Assembly: GCA_937876985.1 (NCBI GenBank) | Contig: CALEFT010000046.1 | Coordinates: 1-64,000 of the forward strand | Length of the DNA: 64,000 nucleotides | Source of the DNA: an uncultured Clostridia bacterium | Lineage (GTDB): Bacteria; Bacillota; Clostridia; Saccharofermentanales; Saccharofermentanaceae | Direction of reading: 5' to 3' | Shown here: piece after piece, positions 25,473-33,690 of the stretch | How positions within the stretch are numbered: the first letter of the stretch is position 1 | Layout of the letters: each line of letters opens with the position of its first letter | Notes under the pieces: generated by a model | Told to the model about the DNA's origin: nothing | Databases searched by the model: none | Seen by the model: the letters and a program-made list of their open reading frames with translations, nothing else | Program-made: the position numbers and the translations under genes

Positions 25473-26012
25473 TTACTTCTTAGCGCCAGTCTTACCTTCC
25501 TTAATGATAAGGTGCTCATTAGCATACTTGATACCCTTGCCCTTATATGCATCAGGAAGTCTGAACGAACGAATCTTTGCTGCTGTCTCGCCTACGAGCT
25601 GCTTATCTGCGCCCTTAACGAAAACCTTGTTACCCTGAACATCGAGCTCGATGCCTGCTGGCTCTTCCATCTCGATTGGGTGGGAATAACCGAGGTTGAA
25701 TACAACCTTGTTACCCTGCTTTGTTGCCTTGTAACCGATACCGTTGATTTCAAGCTCCTTTGTGAAGCCTTCGGATACACCAACAACCATGTTGTTAATC
25801 AAAGAACGTGTAAGACCGTGGAGAGCTCTGTTCTGCTTCTCGTCATTTGGTCTTTCTACAGTGATTACTGCGCCGTCGATCTTTACAGTCATGTTAGGGT
25901 GAACATCAAGCTCCAATGTTGCCTTTGCTCCCTTAACTGTGAGGTGGCTACCATCTAGCTTAACCTCAACACCTGCAGGAATCGTAATCGGCATTCTACC
26001 AATTCTAGACAT
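25473..26012 (-). CDS. rplF: 50S ribosomal protein L6
   Basis: L6 (179 residues) consists of two repeated domains near the factor-binding site. MSRIGRMPI at the start and the C-terminal PDAYKGKGIKY signature are clear. It lies between rpsH and rplR, with a 90-base gap to rpsH that holds a small GAAGCAC/GTGCTTC-like inverted repeat around 26041-26070. Confidence 0.97.
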   Translation of the reverse strand: MSRIGRMPITIPAGVEVKLDGSHLTVKGAKATLELDVHPNMTVKIDGAVITVERPNDEKQNRALHGLTRSLINNMVVGVSEGFTKELEINGIGYKATKQGNKVVFNLGYSHPIEMEEPAGIELDVQGNKVFVKGADKQLVGETAAKIRSFRLPDAYKGKGIKYANEHLIIKEGKTGAKK

Positions 26013-26101
26013 AAAATATTTCCTCCTGCTCTTAAGATTATGTGCTTCAAGTTTATGTCATGCATGAAGCACTTTTCAGAGTTTATATAATCAATAATTG
26101 A

Positions 26102-26497
26102 TTACCAAACATAAGCGAGAATCTCGCCACCTACACCAAGCTCTCTAGCCTTCTTGTCTGTCATAACACCCTTAGATGTAGAAACGATAGCAATACCCAT
26201 ACCGTTCAATACTCTTGGGAGATTATCCTTGTCTGCGTATGTACGAAGACCTGGCTTAGAAATTCTCTTAATACCAGTGATGACAGGCTTACGACCAGCA
26301 TACTTAAGTGTAATCTTAATCATGCCCTGCTTGTTATCCTCAGTGCACTCGAAGCTTGCGATATATCCCTCATCCTTAAGGATCTGAGCGATAGCCTTCT
26401 TCAAGTTAGAAGCTGGAACCATAACTGTTGGGTGACCAGCTGTACCTGCATTACGGATTCTTGTAAGCATATCTGCAATTGCATCTGTAATCTGCAT
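26102..26497 (-). CDS. rpsH: 30S ribosomal protein S8
   Basis: S8 (131 residues) is a primary 16S-binding protein and, in E. coli, the repressor of the spc operon. Its start MQITDAIADMLTRIRNA and its end STSKGVMTDKKARELGVGGEILAYVW match the family. It lies between rpsZ and rplF. Confidence 0.97.
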   Translation of the reverse strand: MQITDAIADMLTRIRNAGTAGHPTVMVPASNLKKAIAQILKDEGYIASFECTEDNKQGMIKITLKYAGRKPVITGIKRISKPGLRTYADKDNLPRVLNGMGIAIVSTSKGVMTDKKARELGVGGEILAYVW

Positions 26498-26523
26498 ATG
26501 AATTTCCTCCTCTTCTCTACGAA

Positions 26524-26709
26524 TTACCAGCTAGCCTTCTTAACGCCCGGAATCTGACCCTTGTAAGCCAAATCACGGAAGCAGAGACGGCAAATTCCGT
26601 ACTTACGCATGTAAGAGTGTGGACGTCCACAGAGCTTACAACGATTGTGCTGCTGCGTAGAATGCTTTGGAGTTTTCTGTGACTTGAGAATCATTGACTT
26701 CTTTGCCAT
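26524..26709 (-). CDS. rpsZ: 30S ribosomal protein S14, zinc type
   Basis: This 61-residue S14 has CKLC and CRLC motifs that form a zinc finger, so it is the short zinc-dependent form found in the spc operon of Firmicutes. MAKKSM at the start and the GQIPGVKKASW end are typical. It lies between rplE and rpsH. Confidence 0.97.
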   Translation of the reverse strand: MAKKSMILKSQKTPKHSTQQHNRCKLCGRPHSYMRKYGICRLCFRDLAYKGQIPGVKKASW

Positions 26710-26725
26710 TATTATTTCCTCCTAA

Positions 26726-27265
26726 TTACTTGCGGAACGGCATACCCATGAGCTCGAGAAGCTTGTAAGCTTCCTCGTCTGTGTTAGCCGTTGTAACGAT
26801 AATAATGTCCATACCACGGATCTTATCGATCTTATCGTAGTCGATTTCTGGGAACATAAGCTGCTCCTTGATACCCATAGCATAGTTACCATGACCATCG
26901 AATGAAGAGTTGCTTACGCCACGGAAGTCACGAACTCGTGGGAGTGAAATGCTGATGAGCTTGTCTAAGAAGTTGTACATGTTCTCACCACGAAGTGTAA
27001 CCTTACAACCAATCTTCATGCCCTGTCTTAGCTTAAATGCAGCAACTGACTTGCTTGCTACTGTAGCAACTGGCTTCTGACCAGCGATGATACCCATATC
27101 ACGCATAGCGTTGTCAAGAGCCTTAGGGTTATCCTTAACCTCACCAACACCCATGTTGAGAACAATCTTCTCAATCTTAGGGATCTGCATTACAGACTTA
27201 TACTTGAAAGTCTCTTTCATAGCTGGTGCTACTTCAGATGTATACTTATCCTTTAATCTAGACAT
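26726..27265 (-). CDS. rplE: 50S ribosomal protein L5
   Basis: L5 (179 residues) binds 5S rRNA and the P-site tRNA. It has the KIEKIVLNMGVGE segment, the LPRVRDFRG signature and the FPEIDYDKID region. It starts three bases after the rplX stop region and ends before rpsZ. Confidence 0.97.
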   Translation of the reverse strand: MSRLKDKYTSEVAPAMKETFKYKSVMQIPKIEKIVLNMGVGEVKDNPKALDNAMRDMGIIAGQKPVATVASKSVAAFKLRQGMKIGCKVTLRGENMYNFLDKLISISLPRVRDFRGVSNSSFDGHGNYAMGIKEQLMFPEIDYDKIDKIRGMDIIIVTTANTDEEAYKLLELMGMPFRK

Positions 27266-27268
27266 CTA

Positions 27269-27619
27269 TTAACCCCCCTTGCTAACCTTCTTGATTGTGC
27301 TGATTACAGCGCCGCACTTCTTGCAAACGCGGTCCTTAGAACCATCCTCGTTTACCTTGTGTGCAACACGTGTAGCCTTACCACACTTAGGGCAAACAAG
27401 CATTACGTTGGAAGCATCGATTGAACCTTCACGCTCAATAATTCCGCTTGCAGCATTCTGGCTTCTAGCCTTCTGATGCTTCTTAACAATGTTTGCACCC
27501 TCTACGTAAACACGACCCTTGCTAGGCTCAGTCTTAATAACCTTACCGATTGTACCAGCGTCCTTACCGGAAATTACAACAACCTGGTCGTCCTTCTTTA
27601 CATGAATCTTATTAGCCAT
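27269..27619 (-). CDS. rplX: 50S ribosomal protein L24
   Basis: L24 (116 residues) starts large-subunit assembly. The KOW motif (DDQVVVISGKDAGTIGKV) is followed by a C-terminal CPKC and CKKC pair, a zinc ribbon present in many Firmicute L24 proteins. It lies between rplN and rplE. Confidence 0.96.
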   Translation of the reverse strand: MANKIHVKKDDQVVVISGKDAGTIGKVIKTEPSKGRVYVEGANIVKKHQKARSQNAASGIIEREGSIDASNVMLVCPKCGKATRVAHKVNEDGSKDRVCKKCGAVISTIKKVSKGG

Positions 27620-27634
27620 ATATAAACGACCTCC

Positions 27635-28003
27635 TTACAATACTTCTGGAGCAAGGGAAAGAATCTTCATATAATCCTTCTCTCTTAGCTCTCTAGCGAT
27701 AGGTCCAAAGATACGAGTTCCACGTGGGTTCTTATCTTCCTTAATGATTACAGCTGCGTTCTCATCAAACTTGATGTATGAACCATCTGCTCTTCTAACG
27801 CCCTTCTTAGTTCTTACAACTACTGCACGAACTACGTCGCCCTTCTTAACCATGCCGCCTGGAGCAGCTGTCTTAACGGAACAAACGATGACGTCACCAA
27901 TGTTAGCGTACTTACGCCATGAACCACCGAGTACCTTAATGCAGGCAAGCTCCTTAGCACCAGTGTTATCGGCAGCTCTTAGTCTGGATTCAACCTGAAT
28001 CAT
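27635..28003 (-). CDS. rplN: 50S ribosomal protein L14
   Basis: L14 (122 residues) takes part in subunit bridges. MIQVESRLRAADNTGAKE at the start and the GTRIFGPIARELR end are nearly invariant in bacteria. It lies between rpsQ and rplX. Confidence 0.97.
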   Translation of the reverse strand: MIQVESRLRAADNTGAKELACIKVLGGSWRKYANIGDVIVCSVKTAAPGGMVKKGDVVRAVVVRTKKGVRRADGSYIKFDENAAVIIKEDKNPRGTRIFGPIARELREKDYMKILSLAPEVL

Positions 28004-28029
28004 CTGATTTTTCCTCCTTTAGCCTTGCA

Positions 28030-28287
28030 TTACTTAGCCTTCTCGATGATCTCAACTACTCTCCAACGCTTATCCTTGGAAAGTGGACGAGTCTCCATTA
28101 CCAAAACCTTATCGCCTACGCCACACTTGTTCTCTTCATCGTGTGCCTTAAGCTTATAAGTCTTCTTCATGATCTTACCGTAAAGTGGGTGCTTAACGTT
28201 GTCTACAACAGAAACAACTACTGTCTTCTCCATCTTATCGGATGTAACAAGACCTACTCTACTCTTTCTGAGATTACGTTCTGCCAT
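28030..28287 (-). CDS. rpsQ: 30S ribosomal protein S17
   Basis: S17 (85 residues) has an OB fold that binds 16S rRNA. The RVGLVTSDKMEKTVVVSV start and the METRPLSKDKRWRVVEI end are typical. It lies between rpmC and rplN. Confidence 0.97.
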   Translation of the reverse strand: MAERNLRKSRVGLVTSDKMEKTVVVSVVDNVKHPLYGKIMKKTYKLKAHDEENKCGVGDKVLVMETRPLSKDKRWRVVEIIEKAK

Positions 28288-28301
28288 TTTCGTTAACCCC
28301 C

Positions 28302-28499
28302 TTAGTTAGCCTTGAGCTCTTGCTCACGGATGATTGTCTTAATTCTTGCGATATCTCTCTTTACAGAAGCGATCTGCTGAGGATTCTCAAGCTGGTTTGT
28401 AGCGTGCTGGAAGCGAAGCTTGAACAACTCTTCCTTAAGAGCAACGAGTTCCTTCTGAAGCTCTTCGTTTGTCATCTTACGAATATCATTAGCCTTCAT
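28302..28499 (-). CDS. rpmC: 50S ribosomal protein L29
   Basis: L29 (65 residues) lies at the exit tunnel and helps dock the signal recognition particle. It shows the MTNEELQKEL helix and FKLRFQHATNQLENP. Three in-frame starts exist. ATG 28508 abuts AGGAGG, whereas ATG 28499 has nine-base spacing and begins MKANDIRK, so it was chosen. The gene overlaps the rplP end by 11 bp. Confidence 0.95.
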   Translation of the reverse strand: MKANDIRKMTNEELQKELVALKEELFKLRFQHATNQLENPQQIASVKRDIARIKTIIREQELKAN

Positions 28500-28920
28500 T
28501 TGACTCATCCTCCTTTGCCTTATATACAAACTTAGTCTTACATGGAAGCTTGTGGGAAGCAAGACGCAAAGCCTCTCTAGCCTGCTCCTCTGTTACGCCA
28601 GCGATCTCGAAAAGAACTCTGCCTGGCTTAACTACTGCTACCCAGTAATCAACAGAACCCTTACCGGAACCCATTCGAGTCTCAGCTGGCTTAGCTGTTA
28701 CAGGCTTATCAGGGAAGATCTTAATCCAAACCTTACCGCCTCTCTTAACATATCTGTTGATTGCAATACGTGCTGCCTCAATCTGGTTGGACTTGATCCA
28801 GCATGGCTCTGTAGCCATTAGACCATATTCACCATAAGCAACGAAATTACCACGAGAAGCCTTTCCGTGCATACGACCACGGTGCTGCTTTCTGTGCTTA
28901 ACTCTCTTTGGAAGTAACAT
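28489..28920 (-). CDS. rplP: 50S ribosomal protein L16
   Basis: L16 (143 residues) helps position tRNA at the A site. MLLPKRVKHRKQHRGRM at the start and KPVTAKPAETRMGSGKG in the centre are signatures. It is coupled to rpsC by a TAATG overlap and overlaps rpmC at its end. Confidence 0.97.
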   Translation of the reverse strand: MLLPKRVKHRKQHRGRMHGKASRGNFVAYGEYGLMATEPCWIKSNQIEAARIAINRYVKRGGKVWIKIFPDKPVTAKPAETRMGSGKGSVDYWVAVVKPGRVLFEIAGVTEEQAREALRLASHKLPCKTKFVYKAKEDESNEG

Positions 28921-29651
28921 TACTTATTGCCTCCTTCCTTGTCAGTCTTCTTTGCTGGAAGAACCTCACCCTTGTAGATCCATACCTTTACGCCGATACG
29001 ACCATATGTTGTATCTGCCTCAGCAAAGCCATAATCGATATCTGCACGAAGTGTCTGAAGAGGAATTGTACCCTCGTGATATGTCTCGGAACGAGCAATT
29101 TCTGCACCGCCAAGACGACCAGAACACATTGTCTTAATACCCTTAATATCCTGCTTCATAGCAGAAGTCATAGCCTTCTTCATTGCACGACGGAAGCTGA
29201 TACGGTTCTCAAGCTGAGAAGCGATGGACTCAGCAACGAGTGTTGCATTGGAATCCTGGTTCTTAACCTCGATGATCTCAATCTGGAAATCCTTCTTGAA
29301 CTTCTTCTTGAGCTCATTCTTAAGAGCCTCGATACCTGCGCCCTTTGTACCAATGATGCTACCTGGACGGTTACAAGAAATGCTAATTGTTGTAGCGCCC
29401 TTCTTCTCGTCCTTTGTGCTCTTACGAGCGATATCAATCTTTGCAATACCTGCAATGTTCTTGCGGCTCTCATCAATAGGCTTCTTGCTTGACTCTCTTA
29501 CGATCTTGTCAACAGCGCCCTTAACGAAATCACGGATTTGCTTGTCCTCAACGAGGTAATCACTAAAGCTCTTCTTATCAGCATACCACTGAGAATCCCA
29601 CTCTTTGATTACACCAACTCGCAAACCATGGGGATTTACTTTCTGACCCAT
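28920..29651 (-). CDS. rpsC: 30S ribosomal protein S3
   Basis: S3 (243 residues) lines the mRNA entry path. MGQKVNPHGLRVG at the start, a KH domain with GSIIGTKGAGIEAL and a C-terminal domain ending around TTYGRIGVKVWIYKGE identify it. It lies between rplV and rplP. Confidence 0.97.
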   Translation of the reverse strand: MGQKVNPHGLRVGVIKEWDSQWYADKKSFSDYLVEDKQIRDFVKGAVDKIVRESSKKPIDESRKNIAGIAKIDIARKSTKDEKKGATTISISCNRPGSIIGTKGAGIEALKNELKKKFKKDFQIEIIEVKNQDSNATLVAESIASQLENRISFRRAMKKAMTSAMKQDIKGIKTMCSGRLGGAEIARSETYHEGTIPLQTLRADIDYGFAEADTTYGRIGVKVWIYKGEVLPAKKTDKEGGNK

Positions 29652-29664
29652 GTGAAACTCCTCC

Positions 29665-30141
29665 TTATACTCTTTCCTTGAGAACTACAGTAACGTGACT
29701 TGTTCTCTTGTTGATTCTGTTAGCAGATCCTCTTGCTCTTGGAATAAAGCGCTTAAGGATTGGACCTGGATTTGCATAAGCCTCAGCTACATACAACTTG
29801 TCTCTGTTAAGACCATTGTTGTTAACAGCATTTGCCTCAGCAGACTTAAGAGCCTTTGTGAGTACTGGGGATGCAGCCTTTGGTGTATACATAAGAATTG
29901 CATAAGCCTCATCAAGATCCTTGCCCTTGATTAGATCGATAACAATTCTTACCTTTCTAGGAGTAATGCGAATGTACTTTGCGATAGCCTTACCCTGATC
30001 CTTACCTAGACCGAGAAGCTTTCTCTGCTTCTTAGTAGGTGTTGGGAGCTTAGCGTTCTTCTTAGCCTCTTTGGAATATGCCTCGAGGATAGTCTCACGA
30101 TTCTGCTCAATGTTTTCTTTTGTCAAAATAATCTTTTCCAC
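29665..30141 (-). CDS. rplV: 50S ribosomal protein L22 (N-terminally extended)
   Basis: L22 (158 residues) lines the exit tunnel. The core starts near residue 52 with AKYIRITPRKVRIVIDLIKGK and ends with PRARGSANRINKRTSHV. About 50 extra N-terminal residues, rich in Lys and Glu, precede it. They are in frame from an ATG with a GGAGG-like site, and no better internal start is seen, so the extension is probably real. It lies between rpsS and rpsC. Confidence 0.95.
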   Translation of the reverse strand: MEKIILTKENIEQNRETILEAYSKEAKKNAKLPTPTKKQRKLLGLGKDQGKAIAKYIRITPRKVRIVIDLIKGKDLDEAYAILMYTPKAASPVLTKALKSAEANAVNNNGLNRDKLYVAEAYANPGPILKRFIPRARGSANRINKRTSHVTVVLKERV

Positions 30142-30158
30142 AGTCGTTCCTCCCTTTA

Positions 30159-30437
30159 TTAGCGGCCATTAGCGGACTTCTCGCCAGCGTGACCACCAAA
30201 CTTACGTGTTGGAGCGAACTCACCGAGCTTATGTCCTACCATTTCCTCTGTAACATATACAGGGACATGCTTACGACCATCGTATACTGCAATAGTATGA
30301 CCAACAAACTCAGGGAAGATAGTGGATGCACGAGACCAAGTCTTGATTACCTTCTTCTCGTTGGCATCGTTCATTGCGACAATTCTCTTCATAAGAGCTT
30401 CTTCTACAAAATAGCCCTTCTTAGTAGATCTACTCAT
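30159..30437 (-). CDS. rpsS: 30S ribosomal protein S19
   Basis: S19 (92 residues) sits in the head of the small subunit. MSRSTKKGYFVEE at the start and KLGEFAPTRKFGGHAGEK at the end are diagnostic. It lies between rplB and rplV. Confidence 0.97.
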   Translation of the reverse strand: MSRSTKKGYFVEEALMKRIVAMNDANEKKVIKTWSRASTIFPEFVGHTIAVYDGRKHVPVYVTEEMVGHKLGEFAPTRKFGGHAGEKSANGR

Positions 30438-30456
30438 AACTAACGTGCCTCCTTAA

Positions 30457-31284
30457 TTACTTTCTGCCCTTAACAATGTACTTGTTGGACTGCTTCTTCT
30501 TATTACGTGTCTTCTTACCAAGTGTTGGAACACCCCATGGTGTAACAGGACCTGGAAGACCGATAGGTGACTTACCTTCACCACCACCGTGTGGGTGATC
30601 GCATGGGTTCATAACAACACCACGAACTGTTGGACGTACGCCCATGTGACGCTTACGACCAGCCTTACCGATGTTTACGTTCTCGTGCTCTGCGTTACCA
30701 ATCTCACCGATTGTTGCACGGCACTTAACGGATACCATACGTACTTCACCAGATGGGAGACGAATCTGAGCGTAATCGCCTTCCTTAGCCATAAGCTGAG
30801 CACCAGCACCAGCGGATCTAACCATCTGAGCGCCCTTACCTGGCTTAAGCTCGATACAACAAATCATTGTACCTACTGGAATGTTAGCGATTGGTAGTGC
30901 GTTACCAGCAACGATATCAGCGTCTGGGCCTGTAACTACCTTATCTCCTACCTTAAGTCCTGCTGGAGCAAGAATGTATGCCTTGCTACCATCAACATAC
31001 TGAATCAAAGCAATAAATGCTGTTCTGTTTGGATCGTACTCGAGAGCAACAACCTTTGCCTCTACACCATCCTTATTTCTCTTCCAATCGATTACACGAA
31101 TCTTGCGACGGTTACCGCCACCAATGTGACGAACTGTAATGCGGCCGTAGGAGTTACGTCCACCAGTCTTGTTACCGGAAGCAAGAAGGCTCTTCTCAGG
31201 GTTCTTCTTTGTAAGAACAGAATAGTCTGCTACAGTCATCTGACGAACCGCTGGGGAAGTTGGGTTAAATGTTTTAACTGCCAT
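30457..31284 (-). CDS. rplB: 50S ribosomal protein L2
   Basis: L2 (275 residues) is needed for peptidyl transferase activity. The RNA-binding part has NRRKIRVIDWKRNKDG; the conserved histidine lies in the DHPHGGGEGKSPIG loop near residue 230. It lies between rplW and rpsS. Confidence 0.97.
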   Translation of the reverse strand: MAVKTFNPTSPAVRQMTVADYSVLTKKNPEKSLLASGNKTGGRNSYGRITVRHIGGGNRRKIRVIDWKRNKDGVEAKVVALEYDPNRTAFIALIQYVDGSKAYILAPAGLKVGDKVVTGPDADIVAGNALPIANIPVGTMICCIELKPGKGAQMVRSAGAGAQLMAKEGDYAQIRLPSGEVRMVSVKCRATIGEIGNAEHENVNIGKAGRKRHMGVRPTVRGVVMNPCDHPHGGGEGKSPIGLPGPVTPWGVPTLGKKTRNKKKQSNKYIVKGRK

Positions 31285-31306
31285 TTTTCTTCACTCCTTT
31301 ACTAGC

Positions 31307-31663
31307 TTACTGACCGAAGCCAAACTCTTCAATAGAAGTCTTATACTTAGCAGCTACCTTTGTGGACTTGCCACCCTTAGCCAAGTAAGAGCTATCTACG
31401 TTCTCTGTTGCGATTGTAACAACTGCCTTCTTGAAGGAAGGAGTTCTACCGATTGCATAACGCTGTCTCTTGAGCTTACCGTCAAAGTTTGCTGTGTTAA
31501 CAGCGAGAACCTTAACACCGAAAAGTGCCTCTACAGCGTACTTAACATCTGTCTTTGTTGCATTACCAGCAACCTTAAATGTGTACTTACCCTCTGCAAT
31601 TTCACCAGCAGACTTCTCTGTGATTACAGGTGTGAGGATGATGTCTTGTGGTAACTTTGTCAT
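31307..31663 (-). CDS. rplW: 50S ribosomal protein L23
   Basis: L23 (118 residues) lies at the tunnel exit and docks trigger factor and SRP. PVITEKSAGEIAEGKYTF and the KYAVEALFGVKVLAVNTAN segment match the family. The C terminus is about 20 residues longer than in Bacillus. Its ATG overlaps the rplD stop by four bases. Confidence 0.96.
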   Translation of the reverse strand: MTKLPQDIILTPVITEKSAGEIAEGKYTFKVAGNATKTDVKYAVEALFGVKVLAVNTANFDGKLKRQRYAIGRTPSFKKAVVTIATENVDSSYLAKGGKSTKVAAKYKTSIEEFGFGQ

Positions 31664-32283
31664 ACGTACACCTCCTGAATCTTCTCAACAGCAGCCTTTG
31701 TTACAAGGAAGCTATCGTACTTAAGAATATCGAACACATTGATTGTATTAACACCAGCTGTCTTAACAGTTGGGATATTACGAGCAGAAAGAACTGCATT
31801 TGCACAGTTGTCATCAAGAACGAGAAGAGCTGTAGAATTAACGTTAAGAGCCTTAATTGCCTTAGCTACCTCTGCTGTCTTGATTGCTTCCATCTCGAAA
31901 GAATCAACTACGATAATCTTCTTATCCATCATCTTAGAAGAAAGAGCAGACTTAAGAGCAAGTCTTCTAATCTTCTTAGGAACTGTGTAACCATAATCTC
32001 TTGGCTTAGGTCCAAAGATTACGCCTCCACCAACGTACTGTGCGGAACGTGTAGAACCGTGACGAGCACGACCTGTTCCCTTCTGGCGCCATGGGCGCTT
32101 ACCACCACCAGAAACCTCGCTTCTTGTCTTTGTGCAGTGTGTGCCCTGACGACGATTAGCAAGCTGGTTGCGAATTACTGTTGCGATTGCGAACTTGTTA
32201 GGCTCAATACCGAAAATTTCATCAGAAAGCTCGATTGAACCAGTAACAGCACCGCTAAGATTGTAAATATCTAATTTAGCCAT
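31660..32283 (-). CDS. rplD: 50S ribosomal protein L4
   Basis: L4 (207 residues) has a globular part and a tunnel loop. The loop contains GGKRPWRQKGTGRARHGS, the usual signature. In E. coli L4 also represses the S10 operon by attenuation; the leader hairpins upstream of rpsJ here could be its target. It lies between rplC and rplW. Confidence 0.97.
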   Translation of the reverse strand: MAKLDIYNLSGAVTGSIELSDEIFGIEPNKFAIATVIRNQLANRRQGTHCTKTRSEVSGGGKRPWRQKGTGRARHGSTRSAQYVGGGVIFGPKPRDYGYTVPKKIRRLALKSALSSKMMDKKIIVVDSFEMEAIKTAEVAKAIKALNVNSTALLVLDDNCANAVLSARNIPTVKTAGVNTINVFDILKYDSFLVTKAAVEKIQEVYV

Positions 32284-32304
32284 TATTCTTGTCCTCCCTC
32301 AAGC

Positions 32305-32934
32305 TTACTTTGCCTTTACGGATGTCTTAACTGTTACTAAGCCACCCTTAGGTCCTGGGATTGCTCCTCTAAGAACCAAAATTCCTCTGTCGCCATCAAC
32401 CATAACAACGTCGAGGTTCTGTACTGTGCAGTTAACTGCTCCCATGTGTCCTGGCATCTTCTTGCCTGGAAGTACACGAGCTGGAGTAGAGTTTGCACCC
32501 ATAGAACCAACTCTTCTGTGGTACATAGAACCGTGACCTGAAGGACCACCCTTCTGACCGTGACGCTTGATGTTACCAGCGTATCCTTTACCCTTGGATA
32601 CTCCGCTTACATCTACATGGTCGCCGACATTGAACATATCGGATACCTTGATTTCCTGACCGAGAGCATACTCCTCATCAGCCTCGAACTCACGGATATA
32701 TCTCTTTACCTCTACGTCAGCCTTCTTAAACTGACCTGCATCAGGCTTATTTACGAGCTTCTCGCGAATAGCACCTGAAGCAACCTTGACAGCATTGTAG
32801 CCGTCTGTTTCAACCGTCTTGTTCTGGATCACATACATTGGATCACACTGGATAACGGTTGCCGGAATAACATTACCAGACTCATCAAAAAGCTGTGTCA
32901 TACCGGACTTCTTGCCAAGAATGAATTTCGTCAT
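32305..32934 (-). CDS. rplC: 50S ribosomal protein L3
   Basis: L3 (209 residues) is an early assembly protein. It has GKKSGMTQLFDESG at the start, the KGKGYAGNIKRHG motif and the PGKKMPGHMG loop near the peptidyl transferase centre. AGGAGG lies upstream. A small CGTTCGC/GCGAACC hairpin occurs in the 100-base gap to rpsJ. Confidence 0.97.
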   Translation of the reverse strand: MTKFILGKKSGMTQLFDESGNVIPATVIQCDPMYVIQNKTVETDGYNAVKVASGAIREKLVNKPDAGQFKKADVEVKRYIREFEADEEYALGQEIKVSDMFNVGDHVDVSGVSKGKGYAGNIKRHGQKGGPSGHGSMYHRRVGSMGANSTPARVLPGKKMPGHMGAVNCTVQNLDVVMVDGDRGILVLRGAIPGPKGGLVTVKTSVKAK

Positions 32935-33036
32935 CTTCTTCTTTCCTCCTATATGGTTATTGGTTCGCTTTTGCGAACGTGACCTCGGCGTAGCTTTGGC
33001 ATTGCTAGCCGATTATTGCAGTGGTCGAATTCTTAA

Positions 33037-33345
33037 TTAAGCAAGCTCAATCTTAAACTCGATACCAGCTGGCATGTCAAGATTTGTTAGCGCTTCCATT
33101 GTCTTTGCTGTTGGAACAACATCGATAAGGCGCTTGTGTGTTCTCTGCTCGAACTGCTCACGGGAATCCTTATACTTGTGTGGAGAACGGAGAATTGTGA
33201 TAATTTCCTTCTCTGTTGGAAGTGGGATTGGACCAGAGTACTGTGCTCCTGAACGCTCGATTGTCTCGATTACTCTTGCAACGCTCTGATCTAGCAACTC
33301 GTGATCGTAAGCCTTGAACTTGATTCTCATCTTCTGTGTAGCCAT
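33037..33345 (-). CDS. rpsJ: 30S ribosomal protein S10
   Basis: S10 (102 residues) is a ribosomal and antitermination protein and the first gene of the S10 superoperon. KMRIKFKAYDHELLDQSV, GPIPLPTEKE and the SREQFEQRTHKRLIDV region identify it. The frame extends to 33381, but ATG 33345 follows GGAGG and gives MATQKMRI. It is preceded by a leader containing an intrinsic-terminator-like hairpin. Confidence 0.97.
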   Translation of the reverse strand: MATQKMRIKFKAYDHELLDQSVARVIETIERSGAQYSGPIPLPTEKEIITILRSPHKYKDSREQFEQRTHKRLIDVVPTAKTMEALTNLDMPAGIEFKIELA

Positions 33346-33612
33346 TGTTTTTGCCTCCAAATAATGCTGTATTTTTATCAACCTGTCCGGGCGTTTCTTT
33401 TGTCCCCATATAAAAAACCCAGCAACCAGTTACTACTCAACTTAGTAGCACTTTGGGCCTGGGCATGTGTCCAAAACACACGCTGTATCTAGGTTGGCGT
33501 CAGGAATCTTTGTCCTGACTAGCTCTGCCAAAGTTACCCGCATAGATAGCGCAGCTCGCTTCCTGCGGCAATCTTCAGCTTCAAAGCTACGCGTCCATAA
33601 ACGCGCTTTGCC
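33346..33612 (-). promoter_or_regulatory. S10 operon leader RNA
   Basis: About 267 bases separate the predicted transcription start from rpsJ. They contain a strong hairpin GTCAGGA/TCCTGAC (33499-33519), further GC-rich inverted segments at about 33540-33605, and an attenuator-like hairpin at 33412-33463. This layout suggests autogenous control by a ribosomal protein such as L4; the ligand is not visible in the sequence. Confidence 0.6.
33412..33463 (-). terminator. attenuator hairpin in the S10 leader
   Basis: On the minus strand CCCAG and CTGGG enclose an inner stem (CTACTAAG region against its complement) and are followed directly by TTTTTTAT. The hairpin lies after the S10 promoter but before rpsJ, so it would stop transcription within the leader unless it is disrupted. 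Confidence 0.65.
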
Positions 33613-33641
33613 ATTTTATAACGGATTATCTAGAATTGCAA
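33613..33641 (-). promoter_or_regulatory. S10 operon promoter
   Basis: The minus strand has TTGCAA (33636-33641), a 17-nt spacer and TAAAAT (33613-33618). An A/T-rich tract (TTTTTGAAAAAAACATA) precedes the -35 box. The -35 sequence is the same as at the alpha operon and rrn P1 promoters. Confidence 0.65.
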
Positions 33642-33690
33642 TATGTTTTTTTCAAAAATTATAAAAATATAGTAAATATCCGAGAAAGCC

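Noticed and set aside
25140..25958. 272-codon plus-strand ORF opposite rplR and rplF
   Set aside because: Antisense to two clear ribosomal protein genes, with low-complexity Cys/Leu/Asn content typical of a shadow frame.
28908..29492. Long plus-strand ORF opposite rpsC
   Set aside because: It lies wholly antisense to rpsC and rplP, is rich in Cys and Leu as expected for a shadow of basic codons, and has no ribosome binding site.
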